Positions 1 to 10,922 of a stretch of 64,000 nucleotides of DNA are shown here, piece after piece. Both the position numbers and the translations under genes were made by a program. Location of the stretch: positions 15,001 through 79,000 of the forward strand of contig JAMFTG010000630.1 of the NCBI GenBank assembly GCA_023974075.1, given 5' to 3'. Numbering within the stretch: the stretch's first letter is position 1; every line of letters begins with the position of its first letter. The stretch comes from Chaenocephalus aceratus (lineage: Eukaryota; Chordata; Actinopteri; Perciformes; Channichthyidae). The notes beneath the pieces were generated by a model. It was not told the origin of the DNA. It saw only the letters and a list, made by a program, of their open reading frames with translations, and ran no database searches.

Positions 1-157
1 TGCGTTACTGTTTAGTGTCATATAGACCGTTCGGCCACACGAGGACGACCGAATACGGCACTAAACGACTGAGGAAACGATAACGGGTCCCAAGGTGGAT
101 AGAACGGCATACGCAACGCTCTGGGGGGTCCAACGGCTCCGTGTGTACACTCTATAC

Positions 158-1550
158 CAGGGGTGCCCAACCAGTCGATCGCGAGATGTGTCTAAAAATA
201 GAACAACAATATTCTGTTTTATCGTTAATGTCCTATAACATAATCTTCCTGTGCTAGAATAATGCACTTGAACGCATCAAAGCTTTGTGATTGGCCGGAG
301 TGACCCCATGTGTGGGGGCGTGGCTGGCGGGCAGTGGGCACTATTTGGCTGACGTTGTTCTCCGTGTCAACAGGAGGGACAGTCCGCACACACACAAGAC
401 CGCAATTATGGCAGAAGCAAAAGAGCCCAAAATATATCATTTTCACTCCGAGTGGGAGCATGATTATTTGTATCTATTCCAATTCAAAGTCCATCTGTCT
501 CGTCTGCAATGCGAGCGTGGCTTTATCGAAGAAGGGTAATTTAGGAGCGGCATTTCAAAACAGTGCACAAACGCTACGAGACGGAATTCCCTCCTAATTC
601 TGCCCTACGCTCCAAAAGGGGAGGGGCCTGAAAGGGGAGGGGCCTGAGAGGACAGCTAAATGCACAGCAGTCCATTTCCACCAGGCCCAACAACAAGAGC
701 AAGGCTGCTTCAGAGCATCTTATCGTGTCAGTCACGTTCTTGAGAAACACATGAAGTCTTTCAAAGACGGCGAAGTTGTGAAAGAAGCTTTCCTGGAGGC
801 TGCCGACGCGCTTTTTAGGGGACAGTAAAAATAACAGTAGCATTTCAACAGGTTTTTGATATAATAAAAACTCAAGTTAGATACCGTTATTAATCAGCTG
901 TAAGTTTTAGTTTGTTTGAACTTAGTCATTATAATTATTGTACAAAATGGTATAAGAATGCAAACTTAAATTGATTATAGTCTATTATCAATTCAGGTTA
1001 AGAAACTAGTGTTGCTTGCATCCTATTTTAAAGGCATTTATTTTTATACTCGACTAAAATGCAACAAAAAAGGGTTTTATTCTATTAATTTTGTCTTTTT
1101 ATTGCACTTCAGCAGCAGATTCCTGAGTAGCTTCAGATCTGAGTCGTCTTATTAGTAAGCCTCATTTATACTTTTGTAGCAACACTATTTTTATATAATG
1201 GCAAAGAAAGGATTCAGAGTATTTCTTTTTCCCTGTGTCACATGTGGCAGCACTGTTCAATGTGTCTTGAAGACATTACCCACTGTAGTGACCTGTGAAT
1301 AAACTCCAACTCTGTATCAACAACACTGTTGTGTGACTTCAGTTAAATACTTGTGTAGATTAGAAAGAGGTGAGATAAAGGATCTGCAGTATTTTACGAG
1401 GTATTAATCGTACAAAGGTCAGTTTTATACAAGTAGAAGTGTGTATTCACCTGGTAGTAATGGCTACGTCTCTCTATTCGGACTGGTAGATCTCAGCAGA
1501 CTGGCAACTTTAAAAGTAGCTCTCGGTTCAAAAAAGGTTGGGCACCCCTG
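158..1550 (+). mobile_element. hAT (Charlie/ZBED-like) element, internally deleted
   Basis: The left end CAGGGGTGCCCAACC (158-172) is the exact inverted complement of the right end GGTTGGGCACCCCTG (1536-1550), the terminal style of vertebrate hAT-Charlie elements. Flanking octamers CTCTATAC and GCCTATAT agree at 5 of 8 bases, an eroded 8-bp target duplication. The left third contains a decayed BED-finger transposase; 829-1530 is AT-rich non-coding DNA. The element lies inside an older inverted-repeat element. Confidence 0.8.
408..828 (+). pseudogene. Broken hAT transposase, N-terminal part (BED finger)
   Basis: Pieces of one protein are readable in three frames. From ATG 408 the peptide MAEAKEPKIYHFHSEWE is seen; after a frameshift near 470 the +1 frame gives ICLVCNASVALSKKGN, with a C-x2-C pair typical of a BED zinc finger; near 587 another frame gives FPPNSALRSKR; and 691-825 gives YRVSHVLEKHMKSFKDGE followed by VVKEAFLEAADALF, then stop at 826. 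This order (BED finger, then the segment before the RNase-H-like core) matches ZBED/GTF2IRD2-type hAT transposases from general knowledge. The catalytic core and the C-terminal dimerisation domain are absent. It cannot encode a working protein. Confidence 0.75.
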
Positions 1551-2345
1551 GCCTATATGATCATTTTCTGATAATGATGAGGCAATAGCCCCGCCTCTCC
1601 CCACCTCTGCTGCTCACCCCCGCGTCAAAGTGAACTGCACCCTGAATTCAGATTATTTATCTTTCTCTCGATATGGACCTAAACGTGAGTGAAGTCTAAT
1701 CTGACAGGACGGAGACACGCAGCTCTGCTCACCTGCAGCTCCTCCCGCTGCAGCAACACACACACTTCAAGTCAGATCATCACCCTTAGCTATTTTAATT
1801 ACCTCTCAAACTCCCTAAGCTAGTTATAAAGATGTTTATTTTTACTGTCGGCCGGGTCACTCATTACTGGATCAGCTGCTGCATGAGACAGACACTGACG
1901 CTGTCCGAAGAGAGGGAGGAAAAAGAGAGGCTCCGTGTATTTTATTATTATAATATATAGAGTCGTTATTCATTTGTTTTAAAGCTCAATAAATAACAAA
2001 GAAGACCTTTGACCGGCGCTTTTATCATTTTGTCCGGAAGATTTAAACTTTAATACACGTTGACTGGCGAAAAACTCTACCCGGTTCCCTCGGCCCCCAC
2101 CGCGGAGAATAAACAGAAGGGCAACCATGACAACCATGCTTCTTCGCTGCTTTGTGGAGGAAGTTACAGCGCCACCTACAGGCTCGGCATATGTACTGCA
2201 GCTTCTCCAGCGGTTGGAGCTAAACGGAGCGGTCTCGTGCGGGCAGACACTATCCGGTGAATATTGCGCGTGGACGGAAGCTTTTTTGCGATTGCGTTAA
2301 TCCTATGCGTTTAGCCGTTTTCGTCCTAGTGTGGCCGGGGCCTTA

Positions 2346-3125
2346 GATACAACATCAAAATGAACTTCTCTTGCCATCAACTATTTATTATACACCACCT
2401 GCCGCTGATACAAATGCATAATAATAATAATTAGTATGCAAGTGGAGATTTTCAAATACACAGCTAGTGGGTTAAATAAATAATAGTATAAGTATGATTG
2501 TGGGCAAATGTAAACTTGATCAACACCAAAAGCTTGAACATCAACAATACCAGGATCATTATGCTTTGTATGAGAAAAAACACTTAATTATTTACAACAA
2601 CAAGTTAAACCGCATATAATTTGAAATGCAAAATCAACACTTTTATTCAAATTGGTCTAGAACCGCCATTGTACCCAACACATCATGATACCAACGTTTA
2701 AGCTGGCCTGGGTTCCAGATCAGGCCTTGGGATCAAATAAACCAATGCGGACGTCTATTGACCTCTAAATACGTGACATAATGTTGTTACTGTTCGCAGA
2801 CAGAAGGACACAGAAGAAGCCTGAGGGTCAGTGAGAGGTAGAGACAGTAACAATCACACACATCAAATGAAAACCATCTCAGAGCTGCAGCAGAAAGTCG
2901 TCTTTGAGCTCTGAACACATTTGCCTTTCATAAGGGTAAACAAAGAAATAAACAATGCTGTCGCAGAGCGGGAACAGCGGTGCCGTGTCAGCAAGACAAA
3001 TCCCTGTCTGATGCAATGTCGTTGAATCCTCCTGCATGTTCTCCATCTATCTGCTTCCTATCGGGAAGGGAAGTGCACTTTGTAGATGCCGTTTGATTTG
3101 TTTTGTCTCTATTGTCTGAAGAATG
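2346..3125. other. No gene recognised
   Basis: AT-rich DNA without recognisable coding sequence or terminal repeats. Nothing could be assigned. Confidence 0.5.
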
Positions 3126-3129
3126 TATT

Positions 3130-3638
3130 CCCAACTCAATTTCATTGCGGGCTACATTCGCATTATGGTTGCACTCAAAGGGCCGGTTGTAACTTTAAGA
3201 CTATATAAAAATACATATATAAATATTTAACATATATAAAATAATGTATTATATTACATTATTGCTTTGCATTGGATTATTATCGGATAGGGTAATACCT
3301 TCATAATTAACTACGTCTGAAAGCAGAAATCTAGGGCAAATAATTGCAAGTCTCTTCAGTGCGAATGTCACAAAATGATTTAAGAATAAAAGCCACATTC
3401 TGGGAAAAAAGTCAAAATCAAAAAAGAAAAGTGACATTTTGAAAAAGAAAAGTCAAATTCTGAGAGAAAAGTCAAATTTCAGATGCATTGTGGGACATGT
3501 AGTTTATGGGCAACATGACTCTGTAAAGTCGCATGTAACCGTATAATAAAATCATATTTTTTGCAAGCTCTTGTGGGCCCACATAAAATGAAGTCGCGGG
3601 CCGGATTTGGCCCCCGGGCCTTAAGTTTGACACCCCTG
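3130..3638 (+). mobile_element. hAT MITE, CAGGGGTGTC family, copy 1 (left end eroded)
   Basis: The right end reads AGTTTGACACCCCTG (3624-3638). The interior shares long stretches with copies at 5286-5688 and 59668-60179, including ATGCATTGTGGGACATGTAG and the CCCCCGGGCC block before the end. The left terminus is diverged: only CAACTCAATTTCATTG of the expected end remains. No transposase is encoded. Confidence 0.8.
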
Positions 3639-3654
3639 ACCTAATGTATCATAG

Positions 3655-3915
3655 TTGATAGGAACTCCCTCCCCCAATACCTCAGTGAGCCTGAGTCCCT
3701 CACCCTGTTCCAGTCCCGCCTCAAAACCCACCTCTTCCACTCTGTATCCATAAGCCCCTCCCCCCTCTCGATCAACTTCCTCCTGACTGCTTTTCTGTTT
3801 TGTTTTTGGCTTTGTTTTTGTTTTTGTTTTGTTTGTCTACCCTCCCTCCCAAATGTAAAGCGTCTTTGGGTTCAAGAAAAGCGCTATAGAAATAAAATAT
3901 ATTATTATTATTATA
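3655..3915 (+). mobile_element. LINE 3' end (CR1/L2-like) with ATT tail
   Basis: Bases 3663 onward translate as NSLPQYLSEPESLTLFQSRL then KTHLFHSV, the C-terminal tail of CR1/L2-type reverse transcriptase ORFs (the 'W-NSLP...FK..LKTHLF' region). This is followed by TGTAAAGCG...GAAAAGCGCTATAGAAAT and an ATT-rich tail, the usual 3' terminus of such fish LINEs. Heavily 5'-truncated. Confidence 0.7.
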
Positions 3916-4004
3916 GTTCAATATGCATTCCTCAAGAAAAAACAAGGGCACTGTAACAATTTACTTTTGTGTTTACCTGCTGAGCTCCTGCTGTACTGAT
4001 GTGT

Positions 4005-4212
4005 CTGTACTGTATTCCAGTCCCTTTTCAAAACTCATCTCTTCTCCTCTCGTCTACTCATAGCCCCCCCCCCATCAATCCATGCCGGTTGGTCAAGCTT
4101 CATAGTCCCATACCCCCCCACCCTAACCTTCCCTTGTATTGTAAAGCGATTTTGAGTCCTTGAAAAGCCCTATACAAATATAATGTATTATTATTATTAT
4201 TATTATTATACT
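4005..4212 (+). mobile_element. Second LINE 3' end fragment with (ATT)n tail
   Basis: The order is the same as in the preceding fragment: CCAGTCCCTTTTCAAAACTC (remnant of the FQS..KT coding tail), C-rich spacer, TGTAAAGCGATTTTGAG, GAAAAGCCCTATACAAATA, then (TTA)n at about 4187-4210. It is more diverged, with indels in the coding tail. Confidence 0.6.
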
Positions 4213-4304
4213 GACAGGTATCGGATCGGAGAGGTGTCACGTGTGATATCGTCTGTGTGGTCCACAGTGAATGTATTCCTGACAGCAACAGGTGATAAGA
4301 ATCA

Positions 4305-4525
4305 AAGGTTCCCATAGGAAATGCATGCGGGTCATTTTTGACCCACTGATGGAAGCTCGGGGTAGAAATACAAAAACTACAATTTCTTAAAATGTAAATT
4401 TAAAATGTGAATGGCATGATATCCAAAAGATGTTTTTTGAGGAACAGCTGGAATATGAAATGATATAAAAATGTAATTACAAAGATACTTCAAAAAAGAC
4501 CCACTTATGCATCCAAGGGTTACAA
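4305..4525. mobile_element. Short inverted-repeat element with GGGTCATTTTTGACCC
   Basis: Near the left end is the palindrome GGGTCATTTTTGACCC. The right end (about 4490-4520) carries AAAGACCCACTTATGCATCC, an inverted match to the left GGAAATGCATGCGGGTC. This pattern fits a non-autonomous DNA element seen widely in fish. No coding sequence. Confidence 0.5.
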
Positions 4526-4665
4526 CTGAATAATAAGTCCTCTGTTTTAAATTAGATGAATCTTTAGTTGCTCACACATGGGGTGTTATCGTGCTGAAGT
4601 ACGATAATACCGTGGCCTTTGGACTCGTGTTCTGAAGAGTAACCATGGCATGTTTTCATCAAGGC
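4523..4665 (+). repeat. Local duplication, copy A (paralogous empty site)
   Basis: The series AACTGAATAAT, GTCCTCTGTTT, GAATCTT, TTCTGAAGAGTAACCATGGC recurs in the same order at 5212-5727. At 4632-4639 copy A has CTGAAGAG where copy B holds a hAT MITE flanked by CTGTAGAG, so copy A shows the pre-insertion state. Confidence 0.6.
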
Positions 4666-5084
4666 TCCATGGGAGAAATGATCAGCTGTGAAATCTAACA
4701 ATGTCAAGGCATTTATATCAAGTCTCAAACATGTAGTTACACATTGATGGTAGGAATAAAAGAGAGACAGCATAAACATACAGGTAACTTCACACCATTC
4801 ACATCACGGCTGCGCCTGATTAGTAGCCTGTCACACGGACCGATACAGGAACACATGCAATGACTCTGTACGACAAATCACCTCTGGCTGGAAGAGAACT
4901 CTCTGCTCCATAGTTTCTCTTGGAGTGAAACCTCGCTGTACATTTTACACATATATAATCTGTTCAATATTTTATATTCCATACGTCATATATTTTTGAA
5001 TAATATATTTGCATATATAATATATACATGTATATTTTCTATTTCAACACGTATATTTTCTATTTTATTTTATTTCTATTCTTG
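4666..5084. other. No gene recognised
   Basis: AT-rich DNA with no coding, terminal repeat or RNA signal that I could identify. Confidence 0.5.
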
Positions 5085-5192
5085 TTTTATTGTAAAATGC
5101 CTTGTCTTTTATGCTGCTGCAACAAAAATCATTTCCCAAATTGGGATCAATAAAGTACTTATCTTATCTTATCTTATCTTATCTTATCTTAT
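5085..5192 (+). mobile_element. Retroelement 3' tail ending in (CTTAT)n
   Basis: The text TTATGCTGCTGCAACA followed by ATTTCCCAAATTGGGATCAA, TAAAGTA and a CTTAT pentamer repeat is a retroelement 3' terminus. The reverse complement of 39797-39905 has the same sequence, there followed by a (TATC)n expansion. Confidence 0.65.
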
Positions 5193-5211
5193 CACGTTCA
5201 TATTTGATGTT

Positions 5212-5727
5212 AAACTGAATAATCTATAACTGTCCTCTGTTTCGAATGTGACGAATCTTAATGTATGGTAAAGGATTCTGTAGAGCATGGGTGTCAAACT
5301 CAATTTCATCGTGGGCCACATTAGCGTTACGGTTGCACTCAAAGGGCCGGTTACTTGTAACTATATAAATATATAATATATATATATAAAATAATGTATT
5401 ATATGACATTATTGCCTCTGCATTGGATTATTATCGGATAGGGTAATAACTTCATCATTAACTATGTCTGAAAGCAGAAGTCCAGGGCAAATAAATGCAA
5501 GTCTCTTCAGTGCACATGTCACAAGAGGAAATGCATTGTGGGACATGTAGTTTATGGGCAACGTGATTCTGTAATGTAGCATGTAACCGTATATTAAACG
5601 TATTCTATTATTTGCAAGCTCTTGCGGGCCACGTAAAGTGAAGTAGAGGGCCGAATTTGGCCCCCGGGCCTTGAGTTTGACACCCCTGCTGTAGAGTAAC
5701 CATGGCAGGTTGTCATCGTGCTTCATG
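5212..5727 (+). repeat. Local duplication, copy B (interrupted by a MITE)
   Basis: Copy B of the unit at 4523-4665, continuous if 5286-5688 plus one target duplication is removed: ...AAAGGATTCTGTAGAG joined to TAACCATGGCAGG. Confidence 0.6.
5286..5688 (+). mobile_element. hAT MITE, CAGGGGTGTC family, copy 2, complete
   Basis: Left end CATGGGTGTCAAACTC, right end GAGTTTGACACCCCTG, with a perfect 8-bp target duplication CTGTAGAG at 5278-5285 and 5689-5696. The interior matches copies 1 and 3 but is shorter than copy 3 by about 110 bp. No transposase. Confidence 0.92.
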
Positions 5728-6278
5728 TGACAACTGATTTTCTCGATAAACTAATGTTAGGAGTGAACCCCTCGTGTCCTCCGTGGATTTGAAGATGTAG
5801 GTGATGAGGCGGCGAGATGTCACAGTGACATTACAGCCCGACTGTTAGCGTGACGTCAACGGCCCAGTTTTCACAGCTCGAACTTTCTTCGGAAAATGAG
5901 ATCGGGCCCTCGCTGAGGAAGGACCCCCCGAAGGACACGAGCCCGAAAAGGATCGCTTTCAAAGGCTTTTAATAACATCCCTGTGCACTCCCTCCCTTTC
6001 TTTCTCTCTCGTTGCCCCCCGTTCGATTTCAGAGAGGGATCCTCCAGGGGTGAGAAATTAGCCCCTGTAGCTATTTTGAAACCGCGTCGGACTGCCAAGC
6101 TCGGCCACTGACTCATTTCCGCCCCGTAACTCCCTCATTACGTGACACAAATCAATTATGGATGAAGAGAAAAAGAAACTCTGCAAAGATCCACAGCGGC
6201 CCTTTCATGTGTCAAAGCCCACAGCCTGCCAGACGAGCACAAAGAGAGGAAGAGGAAGAGACGGAGGGAATGTGCAGG
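5728..6278. other. No gene recognised
   Basis: Mixed-composition DNA, locally GC-richer than its surroundings; no recognisable protein or repeat terminus. Confidence 0.45.
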
Positions 6279-6301
6279 GTGTGTGTGTGTGTGTGTGTGT
6301 G
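6279..6301. repeat. (GT)n microsatellite
   Basis: Uninterrupted GT dinucleotides. Confidence 0.95.
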
Positions 6302-6612
6302 CGCCACATACTGTGCGACTATTTATTAAAGAACAACAAATACTTTCATCAGTGTGTCGACTGGAGGTTTCTAAATATAGTCTCTGGGAGCTCGAGGATA
6401 TTCGTAACCAGGCCAACTTCGTTCGTACAGGTTAACAAAGTTATCAGCCAGGGAATAATCAGCTACAATCCTAACGCATCAGCATGCTTTGGATGGATTA
6501 CATGTAACAGGATCACATATTTAGGATACAGAAAAACGTAACGGTATTCCTCGATCAATAAAATATTTTGAAAATGGGCGGGATTTCAATGTTACGAGAC
6601 ATTTAAAAGCTA

Positions 6613-6975
6613 AAGCGCCTGCCTTTCCTGCGTCGGCTCAGGGTTCATGGAGTGGATACATGCATCATGTTCTGCAGGGCAGCAATGGAGTCTATTATTC
6701 GTCATGGCAACATGGTTTGGTAACTTGTCAGTTCAATCTAAATCACAACTCCAGAGCTGGATAAAAAGGGCTGGAACAGTAATCGGCGTGCTTCCACCGT
6801 CCTCTCTTCGGGAGATATTTGTGGAGATGGTGAGAAAGCAAGGCCGTCAAATCCCATGCGACTCCACACACGTCCTGTACAGAGAGTTTGGGCTGCAGAA
6901 GGTATAGATTGCCAAACTGTAGATTGAACAGGTATACGTTTCCTTTGTTCCGCTGTCACTCAAGCTGCTGAACAG
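6613..6975 (+). pseudogene. LINE reverse transcriptase, C-terminal remnant
   Basis: The frame from 6613 reads KRLPFLRRLRVHGVDTC then IMFCRAAMESIIRHGNMVW and stops; a frameshift leads into WFGNLSVQSKSQLQSWIKRA, then GTVIGVLPPSSLREIFVEMV up to the stop at 6904; a third frame gives PLSLKLLNSQEQL near 6947-6985. This is the conserved region after the RT domain in CR1/L2-type LINEs ('FLRRL...GNL...L..I...A...G'). At least two frameshifts and stops show it is dead. Clade assignment is by resemblance only. Confidence 0.7.
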
Positions 6976-7410
6976 TCAGGAACAATTGTTGTTGGGAGGT
7001 GAAATGTTTACAGTGTGGTTTGTGCAATCGAGAAGGTTGAATAGGGGAAGTGCATTATGTGGAAATAGGTATGGACACGATAGGGATGTGTGCAATCTGA
7101 CGGACACTATGCATAGGTGCAGTAGGGAAAGTGCAATATTGATTTGTGTCTGAATACAAAAGGGAAAAGTGCAATATTTACAGCATTCAAGACCTAATGT
7201 AATGCGCTGACACATAAGCTTCGTGAGGCTCACAACCGATATGTGTACTAGGTAGGACACTGATATGTTTCTTGTTTGTTTCGTTGCCATGTGATATGTG
7301 ATCGCTGCTCTGTATCTATGACAACTGATTGACCTGAATGTTTTATGTGTATTATCTCGATGGCCCAAGACACATTTCTCTTAAGGGAGACAATACAGCT
7401 CCATCTAAAG
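6613..7410 (+). mobile_element. LINE (CR1/L2-like), 5'-truncated, with 3' UTR
   Basis: A reverse-transcriptase C-terminal remnant (6613-6975) is followed by a 3' UTR with repeated GTGCAATATT motifs (about 7120-7180) and a terminal text CACATTTCTCTTAAGGGAGA then CAATACAGCTCCATCT near 7370-7408, an eroded form of the usual 'gggacaataaagctccatct' LINE terminus. The 5' junction is not sharply defined. Confidence 0.65.
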
Positions 7411-7853
7411 ACGATATATCAGAATGCCATTAATGTGCAATTGTTTGGCATGTTTATATTATCTTTGTTTTAACATGCAATATTATATTGAACACTTGGG
7501 TGGCTTTGAGTGGCTGCAGAGGGTGTATACATAGGGTCAAAGGTGACAGATGCTAACTACAGCATTACAGAAAGACACTAAATGTAAAATGCAGCTGCAC
7601 ACATGACAAGACTTCGTGAGTCTCACAACACCGAGTGAAACGAAGCTTTTTCTGTCGGCTCAGATTGTATCCCTGCTTTTTTAAACTGTAGTATGTGCTC
7701 GTGTTTCAGTATTGTGTATAAGCTGAATCTGCTCAATGAAAGGTAGCTTTTCCTATCGATAAAATCATTTCTGATCCTAAGTATCAGTATATATATATTT
7801 TCTAAGGTCCCATTGATCTGTTGTCTGACATAGTACACTTACACATCTCTCGC
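7411..7853. other. No gene recognised
   Basis: AT-rich, no terminal repeats or coding signal identified. Confidence 0.45.
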
Positions 7854-8137
7854 AGCGTCCACACGGCGGCGTGCGCTGAAGCTTGCCGGCGGGCGTGTCT
7901 GAAACTCGACCAACAACCAATCGCATGCATCTCCCGCCCCGGACACACAAGCACGCGGTTTGATTGGCTAGAGCTCGTCCTGGCATATGGTTTGATTGGC
8001 TGACGCTTCCGTCGAAGCTTCAAAAGTATGAACATTGCTCAAATGTTGAAGCGAGCAACGCGAAGCGACACTCCCAAATGCAGTTCGGCAAAGCTTGACG
8101 TCACCCCATTCAACGCACGCCACCGTGTGGACGGGCC
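7854..8137 (+). mobile_element. Harbinger-like MITE, copy 1
   Basis: The left end GCGTCCACACGGCGGCGTGC is matched in inverted form by GCACGCCACCGTGTGGACGG up to 8134. The interior (ACTCGACCAACAACCAATCG, GCGGTTTGATTGGCTAG, AGTGACGTCACCCCATTC-like text) is shared with 33368-33906, whose longer version carries a MADF-like fragment. The Harbinger label rests on that fragment; no target duplication was resolved here. Confidence 0.65.
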
Positions 8138-8649
8138 GTAAAGATATATCTCAAATATTTGCATATTAGTCGATATTAACGTGCAACTAATGTGTAATCT
8201 GATTACATTTGAACAGGTAATTAGTTATTGTAGCAGAATACATGTTTTAAAGCAACCCTCCCATCCCTGGGCATCACATCGCCAAACTGCACTCACTTAG
8301 AAAGTGAAACCTAAACACAACCCGCTGTAAAGCTTAAAGACGCATTGCTTCATTCACATGCTGTTCACATCTCACTCTAAGCAAAGTGAATGAGCATGCT
8401 TTCCCAAAAGGTTGAACTATCCCCAAGGTCTCAGCTCCTCTCTCAGCCATCGTCTCAGCATCTGCTCAACTATTCCCGTCCTTTATTCTCCTGCTGTCTC
8501 TGTTTCTCACGTCTCTTCCTCCTCACACACTCTAATGTTTCCCACTCTTCCCAGTGTCCTTCCTTTGCCTCCATGTTCACACATCTGCCCCTCCTGTGGC
8601 GCTGCACCTGTCCACCAGCTCCACTTCCCTCTCTGCACTCATCGTTCCT
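8138..8649. other. No gene recognised; CT-rich segment
   Basis: From about 8410 to 8640 the plus strand is rich in C and T, which leaves reading frames open by chance. No protein or repeat family recognised. Confidence 0.45.
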
Positions 8650-8866
8650 CAGAGGTACAAATACTTTGTTACCGTACTTAAGAAAATGTTTCTGGTATCA
8701 GTACTTTACTCCGCTACTTTCTACTTGTACCTTTAATATAATATATTATATTATATATTATATATATAATATAGAGTAAAGAAGTTTAATCAGTACTTCT
8801 ACTTTCACCAGAGTATTTTTAAACACGAGTATCTGTACTTCTACTTGTGTACTCTCCCCATCTCTG
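8650..8866 (+). mobile_element. hAT-type MITE of the 37-bp satellite family, copy without satellite
   Basis: It starts CAGAGGTACAAATACTTTG and ends CTCCCCATCTCTG. Flanking octamers TCGTTCCT (8642-8649) and TTGTTCCT (8867-8874) agree at 7 of 8. The left part (CAGTACTTTACTCCGCTACTT) and the right part (GTCAGTACTTCTACTTTCACC-like, GTATCTGTACTTCTACTTG) match the ends of 49914-52621. Where that copy has its 37-bp array this one has a short AT-rich (TATA)-type stretch. Confidence 0.8.
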
Positions 8867-10060
8867 TTGTTCCTCCAGTCACCAAGGTCAGAGCGGCTGA
8901 ATGTTCCTCGGGGATGAATCCTCACCTCTCCTGATCTCATTCTCCGACCTCTGCGGTGACATTTCTCAGAGCTCGGATGTTTATGCATGTCTCAGAGCGG
9001 ATATGCAAAATAATTAATTTCCGGTGCAGTGTCTGATGGCCCTGCTGCTCCCTCTGTCTCTCTGCAGAAGAAAAAAAAATCACTTTCCCCTTCATCTTCC
9101 CTCACTGTCAATTCCCCGCTCTCCCTCTTGCTTCAGAAGTTGTGATTATATTCGGGGTAAAGTGGAGCAAGGGCAAAGCGAGGCCTGTTCCTCTGAGGGG
9201 AGGCTGCCGGCCATTTAGACACATGGAGAATAAAAAACAAGCCTTGGCATATCGCTGGAAACACCATCCAGCATTATCACACTGGCTGAGCACGCGATGC
9301 TACGCTGAGCACAGACTCATGCTCAGTCAGAAGAGGGAAGTGTGTGTGTGTGTGTGTGTGTGTGTGCATGTGCAACAACCATGTAAACATGCAATAGATT
9401 AAAGGACAGACACATGGAGAGATATTACATAAAGCACAATTGATTATAAATCTCTTACCTGTTTGGTTGAAAATGGGATGGTTGGAGCGTCGGGAGGCAA
9501 AGGAGAGAAGGAGAGGAAAGGAAAACGTTAGGAAACACGTTTAAAATTACAGTCATATCGCAGTTTAGGCTAAGCAAAATGGCTGAATCCAAGATGGATG
9601 CACCTGCTAAAGCTTACACGTCATGGATGTATAATAGGAACTGGATACAGCGTGGGAGGCGGGGCCTCGTTGCTCATTGGTGCATGAAGACAAAATGGCC
9701 CAACTATTGAGAGAACGAAGCGTCACAAAAGTATTCATATAATCAGATAATCCGTACTGAACACGTCACATGAACGTGCCGGGCGGCGCGGTCCCGTGGG
9801 TTGGATCCGCGTTCATAATGCAGAGGAAAATAACTCAGAATAACGTTATTAGCACATTTTACAACTTGAGGACTTAATGTTTTTAATAAGGGCTATACAA
9901 ATGTTCATACTGGGCAGTTTATTTAGTTTTAGTTAAAAATAATTATGATTTACAGACGTCTCTTTCCCAATGTAAGTCAATGGGAAAAAGTCTCTCCGGG
10001 CCCAGCGACTGATACGGAAGTGTAGTACCGCCGTTTGGCCACAACGAATATTTTCCTCAG
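8867..10060. other. No gene recognised; contains a (GT)n tract at 9338-9367
   Basis: The only simple repeat is (GT)n at 9338-9367. AAGCAAAATGGCTGAATCC near 9575 resembles AAGCAAAATGGCGGAATG near 10682, suggesting an unidentified repeat around the next element. Confidence 0.45.
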
Positions 10061-10455
10061 GCCGTTTCTCAATCGCGAGGAAACTGGCTTCCAAGACAAT
10101 ATTTCAAGGATACTACAGTACGTCATCGAGTTCCGCCGAAGGACTGTTCCAATCTCCAGCATACTTGGAATTCCACCGAGGCCGCGTCCTTGGTTTGGGG
10201 GTAATTTCGAGGCTGCGCATGGGTAGACTTCGCGTCCTTCAAATCCCCACAGTGCTTTGCGCACGGACCAATTTCCCCAAATCTGTGGCGGAAAATGTAA
10301 GGCGGGGCCTCTCATATGACGCACACCTGCACACTTGCTAGCCTGTTCCACTCTTCGTTTTCCGAATTCCAGGAAGGATTCTTGCCTAGCTTCTGAAGGA
10401 AGTGACTTGGAAGACATGTGCTACCAAGCAAGCATCGTCGTGATTGAGAAACGGA
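10061..10455. mobile_element. Non-autonomous DNA element with GCCGTTTCTCAATC ends
   Basis: Left end GCCGTTTCTCAATC and right end GATTGAGAAACGGA are inverted repeats differing at one base. CTCAG is present on both sides (10056-10060 and 10456-10460), a candidate target duplication. No coding sequence; ORFs in it are chance. Superfamily unassigned. Confidence 0.65.
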
Positions 10456-10910
10456 CTCAGAGTCCGGCGCACTTCCTGGGGGCTCGATACACGTGCCCCA
10501 TAAACCAAACATTTTAAAACTAGGAAGTGGAAAATCAGAATGTACTAAGTGCTTTTCCAACTAAGGGGGGTTGGGATTTCCAGTTTAGGGATGTTGGTTT
10601 GCAGACGGATTAATCGACCCTATTTGCTTTATTTGAAGCAAAGGAAAGGAGGTAGGAATATCACAACTTAAGCATAGCCAAGCAAAATGGCGGAATGAGA
10701 GTGCCCTGTTTTAACTTCCTATTTCAGTTAAGTCTGTTCAGTTTTATCCTCAGGTCAATTCTGTTAAGATGATCCCTCTCATGGACCCAGGACTTCATCT
10801 CAAGGTAAGTAAAAACTCTCCTTTTTAAAATCCAGATGTTGTTCTTCATGCCTCCTCATATTTCTCAGACATTAGTATCGCAATATGTTGAAGTGACAAT
10901 CAAATATGAC
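10456..10910. other. No gene recognised
   Basis: Unassigned sequence up to the target duplication of the RTE element. Confidence 0.4.
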
Positions 10911-10922
10911 TGATTCCATATT

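Larger units (their letters stand above)
24..2345. mobile_element. Old DNA element with inverted ends, split by a hAT insertion
   Basis: The motif CGGCCACACGAGGACG near base 32 is matched in inverted form by CGTCCTAGTGTGGCCG at 2322-2337, and the similarity continues inward on both sides (AATACGG/AAACGG then CTAAACG). The interior is mostly non-coding. A hAT element (158-1550) sits close to the left end. Superfamily not assigned; outer boundaries are approximate because no target duplication was seen. Confidence 0.45.
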
